This document shows positions 1 through 5,096 of a DNA stretch of 5,096 nt, in pieces (within the stretch, counting starts at the first letter, position 1; each line of letters begins with the position of its first letter). Below the pieces are notes generated by a model. It worked only from the letters and a program-made list of their open reading frames with translations, searched no databases and was not told the DNA's origin. The stretch covers positions 1 to 5,096 of the forward strand of contig JAGCLR010000148.1 of NCBI GenBank assembly GCA_017646885.1. The letters are read 5' to 3'. The stretch is from Methanobrevibacter sp. GTDB lineage: Archaea; Methanobacteriota; Methanobacteria; Methanobacteriales; Methanobacteriaceae. The position numbers were made by a program, and so were the translations under genes.

Positions 1-91
1 CTAAAGTGTATCCGTGGTAAGATCTTAAGTCCCAGTCAAGTACACCAATCCAGTATACTCCGTCACCTATTTTTTGTGCTTTTGCTTTCAT
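1..91 (-). CDS. fprA: F420H2 oxidase / A-type flavodiiron protein FprA, N-terminal fragment
   Basis: Only the first 30 codons are in the window; the gene runs off the left edge. The peptide begins [14 protein letters not shown] and continues with [15 protein letters not shown] recognise this as the conserved start of methanogen FprA/FpaA flavodiiron proteins, whose full length is about 400 residues. The family is a cytoplasmic diiron-FMN enzyme that reduces O2 to water with electrons from the deazaflavin F420H2, and so protects strict anaerobes from oxygen. The diiron ligands (HxHxDH region) and the flavodoxin domain lie outside the window, so catalytic integrity cannot be judged. The ATG at 89-91 is well supported: a GAGG lies 7 nt upstream, and the family alignment starts at this MKA. 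The gene appears to have its own promoter in the 187-bp gap upstream. The call rests on a short but very characteristic peptide; another flavodiiron paralogue from the same lineage is the main alternative. Confidence 0.85.
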   Translation of the reverse strand, partial: MKAKAQKIGDGVYWIGVLDWDLRSYHGYTL

Positions 92-98
92 TTTAATT

Positions 99-103
99 CC
101 TCT
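99..103 (-). promoter_or_regulatory. Shine-Dalgarno site of fprA
   Basis: Read on the minus strand this is AGAGG, followed by 7 nt (AATTAAA) and then the ATG. It is the only clear ribosome binding site in front of the gene starts visible in this window, and it fixes the fprA start codon. Confidence 0.8.
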
Positions 104-169
104 AATATTAAATTACATAAAATCTTATGTATTACATTTTAGCAATTTCACATAACTAAAGTATTATTA

Positions 170-242
170 GTTCGTAAATGCTTAAACATTTATTTATATA
201 TTTTTCTATATATATAAAGTTTTGGTTTTAATAAATACGAAC
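170..242. promoter_or_regulatory. inverted repeat GTTCGTA ... TACGAAC flanking the fprA promoter (candidate operator)
   Basis: GTTCGTA at 170-176 and TACGAAC at 236-242 are perfect 7-bp inverted copies, 59 bp apart, on either side of the fprA TATA box (207-218). They contain the only two CG dinucleotides in the whole 92-278 gap. The left copy falls just downstream of the predicted transcription start, and the right copy just upstream of the BRE. Methanobacteriaceae are known to control an fpaA (fprA) operon with the redox-sensing V4R-domain regulator MsvR. I recall its boxes as built on TTCG/CGAA half-sites, but I cannot check the exact consensus or spacing here. That this is an operator is inference. 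Confidence 0.4.
207..225 (-). promoter_or_regulatory. archaeal TATA box and BRE of fprA
   Basis: On the minus strand the sequence reads CCAAAAC followed by TTTATATATATA, a good match to an archaeal B-recognition element plus TATA box. With the usual spacing, transcription would begin near position 187 and give a leader of about 95 nt before the ATG at 91. A second AT-rich box (TATATAAATA, 191-200) could give a shorter leader. The element is flanked by the GTTCGTA/TACGAAC half-sites described separately. Confidence 0.6.
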
Positions 243-254
243 AAAATTATCATT

Positions 255-270
255 GAAAAAAATATAAAAG
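255..270 (-). terminator. oligo-T terminator of the site-2 protease gene
   Basis: Nine bases after the TAG stop at 279-281, the transcribed strand reads CTTTTATATTTTTTTC, including a run of seven T. Oligo-T tracts without a hairpin are the usual intrinsic termination signal in Methanobacteria. It also separates the protease gene from the fprA promoter just downstream. Confidence 0.5.
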
Positions 271-278
271 AATAATTT

Positions 279-1436
279 CTAAAATGGGACTCCGACCAAT
301 CCAACAACAAGACTAACCACAATAATTATTCCCATTAAGAAAGACATGAAGGTTACGATTGGCTTAAAAGCGCTTTCAGGCATTATATAGGACAATAGAT
401 TCTCAAGCAAATGCCCTCCATCCAAAGGTTTCATTGGTAGCAAGTTAAAAGTTCCCACAGCAAAGTTAAGGAAATATATCCAAAACAATAGCTCGGATAA
501 AGGCATTAAAATCCATAATAAAGGAGTGTAGAACTGGTTATCAAAGCCATCGGCAATTACACTGTTTGCATTGACTTGAATTCCCATAAAACCTAATGAC
601 TTGTTCATAGGATTGGATTTCAATTGGAAACTGTAATCCCCTTGATCCGTATGAATATTAACCGTTTCATTTGGCCTTAAGGTACTGGTGGCTTTTTGGA
701 AAGATGCCATATCATTTACAGTGAGATTATTTATTGATCTGATTACCATTCCTTCAGACATATAATCTTTAGCATTCGCATCTGAGGTTAATCTGTTAAT
801 AACAACCCCATCATCTTCAAATACCACTGGGATGATAAATGAAGAAATAACTAACATAATAATCAATGCAATAGCTGCTAAGGTTAAATTTGCCATAGAC
901 CCCGCAACATAAATTCTCATTTTGGCTGGACGGCTTAATTCATTCAATTCCTCTTCATCTGGCTCTACAAAAGCCCCTGGAATGATTGCAAACAATAAAA
1001 GTCCAATTGAATTTATATTGATCTTCTCCACTCTTGAGAGAATTCCATGACTGAATTCATGAACTATTAAAACTGTTGCAAGTGCAATAAGACCGGCAAG
1101 CAATGGAATATATATAGGAGACCCTGGAACTTCAACACCTGGAACGATTAAGCTAACTGAAGGAGTTTCCATCAATGTCTTTAAGGAATAAACCAAAGCA
1201 ACAGCCATAAGAATCATAAATCCAGTTGAAATAACGATTCCTATGTTCATATACCATTTCCAAAATCTTGGAGCACGATTGGCTAATCTATCTATAAACC
1301 CTCTTAACCTTTGTGTTCTCCACATCAAAAGAGGAAAATTCACTTCAACACCATGATCGGTTAGCTGATTCTTAAATACAATCGCAATAGTCCAAATGAG
1401 AATGAAAGCTATCACATAATAATATATACCATTCAT
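279..1436 (-). CDS. site-2 protease family intramembrane zinc metalloprotease (M50) with PDZ domain
   Basis: The 385-residue product is a polytopic membrane protein. Hydrophobic segments lie at about residues 4-21, 65-86, 107-125, 142-157, 180-204, 305-335 and 362-382. The zinc motif HEFSH is at 126-130 (H126, H130 as ligands, E127 as catalytic base). The distal S2P motif NLLPMKPLDGGH is at 331-342, with D339 as the expected third zinc ligand. The GS-x-x-N signature (GSMAN) is at 179-183. A soluble insert at about 205-290 contains a PDZ-like core near 227-275. All catalytic elements are present, so it should be active. The family cuts transmembrane segments of substrate proteins within the bilayer; bacterial relatives (RseP, SpoIVFB) release transcription factors, while archaeal substrates are largely unknown. 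No anti-sigma factor or obvious substrate gene is adjacent. The ATG at 1434-1436 opens directly into the first hydrophobic segment; no SD precedes it. The TATA-like box lies 47-54 bp upstream. It is divergent from an exported protein gene. The family assignment is firm; the biological role is not. Confidence 0.93.
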   Translation of the reverse strand: MNGIYYYVIAFILIWTIAIVFKNQLTDHGVEVNFPLLMWRTQRLRGFIDRLANRAPRFWKWYMNIGIVISTGFMILMAVALVYSLKTLMETPSVSLIVPGVEVPGSPIYIPLLAGLIALATVLIVHEFSHGILSRVEKININSIGLLLFAIIPGAFVEPDEEELNELSRPAKMRIYVAGSMANLTLAAIALIIMLVISSFIIPVVFEDDGVVINRLTSDANAKDYMSEGMVIRSINNLTVNDMASFQKATSTLRPNETVNIHTDQGDYSFQLKSNPMNKSLGFMGIQVNANSVIADGFDNQFYTPLLWILMPLSELLFWIYFLNFAVGTFNLLPMKPLDGGHLLENLLSYIMPESAFKPIVTFMSFLMGIIIVVSLVVGLVGVPF

Positions 1437-1481
1437 AATAACACAATTAAGATTTTTAAATAAGTTTATTTATTTGAATAA

Positions 1482-1496
1482 TATTATTAAGTTTTC
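1482..1496 (-). promoter_or_regulatory. candidate BRE/TATA of the site-2 protease gene
   Basis: On the minus strand this reads GAAAAC followed by TTAATAATA, the same layout as CAAAAC-TTTATATAT before fprA. It predicts a start near 1460 and a leader of about 24 nt with no SD. A competing box, TTATTTAAAAATC at 1451-1463, would place the start almost at the ATG, giving a leaderless message. The region is so AT-rich that either could be chance. Confidence 0.4.
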
Positions 1497-1498
1497 AT

Positions 1499-1508
1499 AA
1501 TATAAAAA
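1499..1508 (+). promoter_or_regulatory. candidate TATA box of the exported protein gene
   Basis: AATATAAAAA lies about 50 bp before the ATG at 1559. It predicts transcription from around 1530 and a leader near 28 nt. The sequence before it (TTTTCAT) is a poor BRE. It sits only 2 bp from the opposing promoter candidate of the site-2 protease gene. Confidence 0.4.
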
Positions 1509-1558
1509 AGTACTCATTTTAGAAATTTTTAAAAAACATGAAGAAAATAGAATAAAAT

Positions 1559-2221
1559 ATGAATAAAAAAATTATTTTTTTAACATGTGTAATTGGGATT
1601 ATAGCGCTTTTGGCAATTAGTGCAACAAGTGCTGAAAAAAGTGATGTGGACACTTCAGATTGGGTGAATATAACTGTATATAACACCAATTTTCAGATTC
1701 CACCAGAGTATGGGGGAGGAAGTGATTCTGGAGGAAATTATGTTAAGACAAATGTATTCACATTTGGACTTGTAGCTTTGGAAGATGACAAGTCACTTAG
1801 AAACAATTATGGATATGAATCCACCCTTGATGAGCTTTATGATGTTGAAGAGATGGAAATTGACGGGCATCATGCCGTTGCATATTACAGCCATAGAAGC
1901 ATAGTTGACCATGACGTGACCTATCTCTATTTCGAATCAAACAAGACATTCTATGCATTGAGCTATGATGGAAACGATGTCAATGATACAATGAAAAAGA
2001 TTGTTTCTTACAGCCCTAAATCCAATTTCACTAAAGAAAAATTTGATGAAAAATTAAATAAAATGCAAGATGATTACATTGAAGAGCAAAATGAATATGC
2101 AGAATCCTATGCTTACGATCAAGGATATAAAAATGGATATTCACAAGGAAGCTTAAACAGTAGACACAATGACTACTTTGGTTACTACCTATTCTATAGA
2201 TTAGGAAAAAGAAGTCGTTAA
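1559..2221 (+). CDS. uncharacterised exported protein with signal peptide
   Basis: I do not recognise a named family for this 220-residue protein. It begins with a clear signal peptide: MNKK, a hydrophobic stretch at 5-22, then TSA|EKS with likely cleavage after A25. The rest is acidic and tyrosine-rich. There are four N-x-S/T sequons (N37, N128, N142, N156), consistent with an archaeal glycosylated surface protein. Residues 36-152 alternate beta-like strands: an F-x-IPPEY start, a Gly/Ser-rich turn at 52-59, EIDGHHAVAYY near 100-110, YLYFESNKTFYALSY near 122-136, then a helix ending IVSYSP. This order of strand and helix suggests a PsbP/Mog1-like sandwich, which is a fold guess only. Residues 158-182 look helical and charged. 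The tail has a repeated Y-x-x-G pattern (DQGYKNGYSQG, 187-197), an aromatic patch (YFGYYLFY) and a basic end (GKRSR). No SD precedes the ATG; the start is chosen because it gives the complete signal peptide. It stands alone as a transcription unit, with its own hairpin terminator. Confidence 0.8.
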   Translation: MNKKIIFLTCVIGIIALLAISATSAEKSDVDTSDWVNITVYNTNFQIPPEYGGGSDSGGNYVKTNVFTFGLVALEDDKSLRNNYGYESTLDELYDVEEMEIDGHHAVAYYSHRSIVDHDVTYLYFESNKTFYALSYDGNDVNDTMKKIVSYSPKSNFTKEKFDEKLNKMQDDYIEEQNEYAESYAYDQGYKNGYSQGSLNSRHNDYFGYYLFYRLGKRSR

Positions 2222-2234
2222 TGTAAAAATAATT

Positions 2235-2251
2235 AAAATAAAAAAATAAAA
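2235..2251 (-). terminator. T-tract terminator of moeA
   Basis: On the minus strand, downstream of the moeA stop and past the shared hairpin, the transcript reads TTTTATTTTTTTATTTT. A shorter T6 run lies closer, at 2309-2314. Together with the hairpin these form a bidirectional termination zone between moeA and the exported protein gene. Confidence 0.45.
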
Positions 2252-2270
2252 TAATCAATAAAAATAGCAA

Positions 2271-2308
2271 AGATAAGAATTTATAATTCTTATCTAAATT
2301 CTTTTTTT
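2271..2308 (+). terminator. hairpin plus T-tract terminator of the exported protein gene, at a convergent junction
   Basis: AGATAAGAATT (2271-2281) pairs perfectly with AATTCTTATCT (2285-2295) around a TAT loop, making an 11-bp stem. Six bases later comes a run of seven T (2302-2308). It starts 49 bp after the TAA stop of the exported protein. The stem is AT-rich and so weak, but it is symmetrical and can also form in the moeA transcript coming the other way. Confidence 0.6.
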
Positions 2309-2326
2309 AAAAAATAATTAAATTAA

Positions 2327-3565
2327 CTAAAGGCTAGGCCATGCCATATCATTGAAGAAGATCAAGTCAACTTCATCTCCTTTTTCAATTCCTTCGTGGT
2401 TTTCATCAATGATAATGTAACAATTTGCCTCTACCATAGACCTAATGATACCTGAACCTCTATTCAAAACATGATGAACGCCAGTATCATCAGCTACTGC
2501 ACGAATATAATCTGTTCTTCCAAGAGATGATGGTATTTTGGTTTTAGATATCCTATTAATCACTTTATGGGAATAATCGAGCCCTTGCATTTTAAAGAGG
2601 TAATGCCTTGCAATTATATCAAATTGGCCCATAGCAGCTACAGGTTGACCAGAAAGCATAAACACTTGGGTCCCATTTACAATACCTGCACCAACAGGCT
2701 TTCCAGGCCTCATTGCAACACCGTGGAATAGGACTTCACCTAATTCCTCAACCGCTTCAACAACCACATCACCTTTACTGATAGCAGTGCCGCCAGTTGT
2801 AATCACTACATCATATTCATTGCTTGCCTTGTCAATAGCTTCCTTAACAGCTTCAAAATCATCTGCACCATGTTCTATATCAACAATAGCTCCAGCACTT
2901 CTAATCAATGCTGCAATGGTAAATTGATTTGAATTTATGATTTTAGCTTTGTCAATCTCTGGAGAAGGTTCCACCAATTCATTTCCAGTTATCAGCAATT
3001 TGACTCTTGGCTTCTTATAAACTTCAACTTCACTATGTCCTGCTGAAGCAATCAATCCCATCTCTTGTGGCCTGATTAAAACATTTTCACCTAACAATTC
3101 ATCTCCTTTAGCAATGTCTTCAGCCTTTGGAGAAATGTTTTCGCCAGGAGTAACTTGTGAATGGATCTCTAAATTATCCCCATCTTCATAGGTGAATTCC
3201 TTCATTAAAACAGCATTTGCACCATTTGGAATCGGTGCACCTGTTGCTATTACAATAGCTTCACCATTAGACAGGGTTTTATCTGAAAAGTCACCTGCTC
3301 CGATTCTATCAATGATTTTTAATTCTTTAATGACATTATTGGAAGCTCCAAAGGTATCCTCTGCAATCACTGCATAACCATCCATAGCAGATTTGTCAAA
3401 TGGAGGGGAATTATGATAAGAGGAAATGGAATGAGCTAAAACTCTGCCTTGAGAATCCTTCAAATGAATCTTTTCTGTATCCATAAGCTTTTGATTCTCA
3501 TCAATTTTAGCTAAAGCGTCTCCCAAGGGAATTAAATTTGATATAAACTTCATATTATCGTCCAT
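2327..3565 (-). CDS. moeA: molybdopterin molybdenumtransferase MoeA
   Basis: This 412-residue protein matches the usual MoeA length of about 400. MoeA acts in the cytoplasm at the last step of molybdenum cofactor synthesis, using adenylylated molybdopterin and inserting molybdate; some archaeal paralogues are thought to handle tungstate. In a methanogen the product feeds formylmethanofuran dehydrogenase and formate dehydrogenase. Visible motifs in order: FDKSAMDGYAV (56-66), IATGAPIP (106-113), RPQEMGLIASAG (165-176), LLITGNEL (190-197), TTGGTAISKGD (256-266) in the MoaB/MogA-like domain, AMRPGKPVGAG (284-294) and LSGQPVAAM (304-312), then the beta-barrel domain IV to the end. Two motifs differ from the bacterial forms, which are roughly TTGGVSVGDYD and GLPGNPVSA. 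The ATG at 3563-3565 has no SD; Met5 (3551-3553) is an alternative start. It lies 70 bp downstream of purL on the same strand, behind a T-tract, so it is probably transcribed separately. The annotation is firm; the metal preference is not shown by the sequence. Confidence 0.93.
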   Translation of the reverse strand: MDDNMKFISNLIPLGDALAKIDENQKLMDTEKIHLKDSQGRVLAHSISSYHNSPPFDKSAMDGYAVIAEDTFGASNNVIKELKIIDRIGAGDFSDKTLSNGEAIVIATGAPIPNGANAVLMKEFTYEDGDNLEIHSQVTPGENISPKAEDIAKGDELLGENVLIRPQEMGLIASAGHSEVEVYKKPRVKLLITGNELVEPSPEIDKAKIINSNQFTIAALIRSAGAIVDIEHGADDFEAVKEAIDKASNEYDVVITTGGTAISKGDVVVEAVEELGEVLFHGVAMRPGKPVGAGIVNGTQVFMLSGQPVAAMGQFDIIARHYLFKMQGLDYSHKVINRISKTKIPSSLGRTDYIRAVADDTGVHHVLNRGSGIIRSMVEANCYIIIDENHEGIEKGDEVDLIFFNDMAWPSL

Positions 3566-3582
3566 AAAATAAATTAATAAAT

Positions 3583-3592
3583 AAAATATAAG
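3583..3592 (-). promoter_or_regulatory. candidate TATA box of moeA
   Basis: CTTATATTTT on the minus strand lies 18 to 27 bp before the moeA ATG at 3565, which predicts a start at or just inside the first codons, so the message would be leaderless or nearly so. A second box, TTTATAATATTTATC (3621-3635), just after the purL stop, would give a leader of about 40 nt, again without an SD. The 70-bp gap holds nothing else apart from the purL T-tract. Confidence 0.4.
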
Positions 3593-3602
3593 ATAAAAAT
3601 TT

Positions 3603-3619
3603 AAAAAAAATAAAAGAAA
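3603..3619 (-). terminator. oligo-T terminator of purL
   Basis: The transcribed strand reads TTTCTTTTATTTTTTTT, beginning 17 bp after the purL TAA stop (3636-3638). No hairpin is apparent. A hairpin-free poly-T tract is typical of archaeal intrinsic termination, and its presence argues against obligatory co-transcription of purL and moeA. Confidence 0.55.
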
Positions 3620-3635
3620 TGATAAATATTATAAA

Positions 3636-5096
3636 TTAAGCCATATACTTTTCAATGACACCATGATAAGCGTCATCCAAATCAGCTACAGCTAAATCCA
3701 CAATGGTTTCATCATCTTTCTTAATGACTAATGAATCTCCTTTGACTTCACCGATAATTGCAGCGTCCACATCAATAGAATCAATAATTTCATCTGCATT
3801 ATCTGCACTTACGGTTATGATGAATCTTGCATGGGATTCAGAGAACAATAAGTTATTGTCGCTGATTCCATCTTCAGCTGGAACCTTGCTAATGTCCACT
3901 TCACATCCTAATTTGCCGCTCATAGCCATTTCAGATAATGCAATAGCTATTCCACCAGCAGATACATCGTGGGTAGCGGTTATTGCAAGTTCATCTTCCC
4001 CTTCAAGGTATTTTACATAATCGCCATCATTTTCAATTAGGTCAAGAATGGTGTTTGCAGATGCCAATTCATCATCGATTCTGATTTTAGGAGCATCCCC
4101 TTGTTCAAGAGAGTGAACTGCTCTGTGGTATTCAGAACCTTCAACCTCATCATAGGTTTTACCGATTATGATGATTTTATCTCCTTCATTCTTGAATGGA
4201 AGGGTTCTAATATTACTGAGTTTTTCAACACCTATTACTCCTACAGCAGGAGTTGGGTTGATCTTAATACCTTCGGTTTCATTGTAGAAACTTACATTTC
4301 CACTGATTACAGGAGCTTCGAATTTCTCTGCGATGTCAGACATTCCCTTAATGCACTCCTTGAATTGCCAGAGGATTTCAGGATTTTCTGGGTTACCGAA
4401 GTTTAGGCAGTCAACAACAGCATAAGGTTTTGCACCCATTGAAACCACATTACGGATTGCTTCCGCTACACTACCTGCTCCACCATCGTATGGAGTCAAT
4501 TTAGTGTGGATTGTATTGGAATCGGCAGTAATTGCAACAGCGGTTTCATCATCAATTTGCAATACAGCTGCATCGTCACCAGGCTTTACAACAGTTCTGG
4601 TTTGAACTTCATGGTCGTATTGCTTGTAAACCCATTCTTTGCTTGCAATGTTAGGAGAGGATAATACTTTAATCAATGATTCATCGATTGGGCCATCAAC
4701 CACTTCAACTAAATCAGTTGGCTTAGCAGGCTCTCTCATTTCCCTATCAAGTGAAGGAGGGTCTGCTAAAAGGATTGTTGGAACATCACATAATGTTTGG
4801 AGTTCAATTTCTGCATCGAAATCCTTTACAACCATATGGTTTCCATCAGTAACTTCACCAATCACTGCAGAAGGAATTTCATGCTTATCACAGATAGCTT
4901 GTGCCAATTCAACATCTTTAGGGTTAATGACAAAAATCATACGTTCCTGGGATTCTGAAAGCATAATTTCATAAGGAGTCATTCCCTCTTCACGAAGAGG
5001 AATAGCTCTAAGGTCTACAACTGCACCGTTACCAGACTTGTCCACAAGTTCTGATACACAGCAGGTAAGGCCTCCTCCACCTAAATCCTTTACACC
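3636..5096 (-). CDS. purL: phosphoribosylformylglycinamidine synthase subunit PurL, 5'-truncated by the window edge
   Basis: The window holds the last 486 residues; the reading frame is open to position 5096 and roughly 230-250 N-terminal residues lie outside. PurL uses ATP and ammonia delivered by PurQ to convert FGAR to FGAM in de novo purine synthesis, in a cytoplasmic complex with PurQ and PurS. The visible part starts in the first AIR-synthase-like half with [13 protein letters not shown], followed by [20 protein letters not shown]. The second half begins near [11 protein letters not shown] and contains [34 protein letters not shown] and [12 protein letters not shown]. It closes with the AIRS C-terminal domain ([19 protein letters not shown] and the [11 protein letters not shown] region). 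The catalytic His of the N-terminal part is not visible. It appears to be the separate small PurL of archaea and Gram-positive bacteria: it ends at KYMA, without the fused glutaminase domain of large PurL. The GTG at 5045 is internal: conserved PurL sequence continues in frame upstream of it. The stop is TAA, followed by a T-tract. Confidence 0.96.
   Translation of the reverse strand, partial: GVKDLGGGGLTCCVSELVDKSGNGAVVDLRAIPLREEGMTPYEIMLSESQERMIFVINPKDVELAQAICDKHEIPSAVIGEVTDGNHMVVKDFDAEIELQTLCDVPTILLADPPSLDREMREPAKPTDLVEVVDGPIDESLIKVLSSPNIASKEWVYKQYDHEVQTRTVVKPGDDAAVLQIDDETAVAITADSNTIHTKLTPYDGGAGSVAEAIRNVVSMGAKPYAVVDCLNFGNPENPEILWQFKECIKGMSDIAEKFEAPVISGNVSFYNETEGIKINPTPAVGVIGVEKLSNIRTLPFKNEGDKIIIIGKTYDEVEGSEYHRAVHSLEQGDAPKIRIDDELASANTILDLIENDGDYVKYLEGEDELAITATHDVSAGGIAIALSEMAMSGKLGCEVDISKVPAEDGISDNNLLFSESHARFIITVSADNADEIIDSIDVDAAIIGEVKGDSLVIKKDDETIVDLAVADLDDAYHGVIEKYMA

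Noticed and set aside
92..278. Small RNA or small gene in the fprA upstream gap
   Set aside because: There is no convincing ORF and no GC-rich or strongly structured segment; the gap is explained by a terminator, promoter and leader.
2031..2270. 79-codon minus-strand frame MLFLLIILFF... overlapping the end of the exported protein gene
   Set aside because: It is antisense to a supported gene; its hydrophobic, Phe/Ile-rich composition is what an AT-rich reverse strand gives, and it reads through the terminator region.
3192..3377. 61-codon plus-strand frame inside moeA
   Set aside because: It is fully antisense to conserved moeA, with no SD or promoter and no recognisable protein features.
3703..4974. 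Three plus-strand frames (3703-4020, 4101-4406, 4639-4974) inside purL
   Set aside because: They are antisense shadows of a strongly conserved gene, Ser- and Ile-rich as expected from reversed codons, and none has its own start signals.
5043..5045. GTG at 5045 (minus) as the purL start codon
   Set aside because: The frame stays open to the window edge and encodes conserved PurL sequence ([13 protein letters not shown]) upstream, so the codon is internal and the gene is cut by the window.
1..5096. A new defence, mobile or biosynthetic system
   Set aside because: All five genes are single, complete or edge-cut chromosomal genes with individual promoters and terminators. There are no transposases, integrases, long direct repeats, CRISPR-like spacing or toxin-antitoxin pairs.

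Overview
The window looks like a piece of an AT-rich methanogen chromosome, most likely from Methanobrevibacter or a close relative in the Methanobacteriaceae. The evidence is the start of a methanogen-type F420H2 oxidase (FprA) at the left edge, an archaeal-style site-2 protease, TATA/BRE-like promoter elements instead of bacterial -35/-10 boxes, and oligo-T terminators. The genus is inferred from overall resemblance and is not proven.

Layout, left to right. (a) 1-91, minus strand: the first 30 codons of fprA, preceded by a good Shine-Dalgarno (SD) site and a 187-bp promoter region. That region holds a strong TATA/BRE and a 7-bp inverted repeat, GTTCGTA/TACGAAC, on either side of it. (b) 279-1436, minus: a complete membrane-embedded M50/site-2 protease with a PDZ domain. 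(c) 1437-1558: a divergent intergenic region with promoter candidates back to back. (d) 1559-2221, plus: an unrecognised exported protein with a signal peptide. (e) 2222-2326: a convergent junction with a perfect 11-bp hairpin and T-tracts on both strands. (f) 2327-3565, minus: moeA, for molybdopterin cofactor assembly. (g) 3566-3635: oligo-T terminator and moeA promoter. (h) 3636-5096, minus: the C-terminal two thirds of purL (FGAM synthase), whose start lies beyond the right edge.

The genes do not form one pathway. PurL serves purine synthesis. MoeA serves the Mo/W-pterin enzymes that methanogens depend on, such as formylmethanofuran dehydrogenase and formate dehydrogenase. FprA removes oxygen using F420H2. 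The site-2 protease and the exported protein belong to the cell envelope and have unknown partners. Each gene appears to have its own promoter and terminator.

I found no mobile element, CRISPR array, tRNA or rRNA, and no sign of a new multi-gene system. The two items most worth following are the inverted repeat around the fprA promoter, a plausible redox-regulator (MsvR-like) operator, and the unclassified exported protein divergent from the protease. No long stretch is unexplained: the largest gene-free gap is 187 bp.
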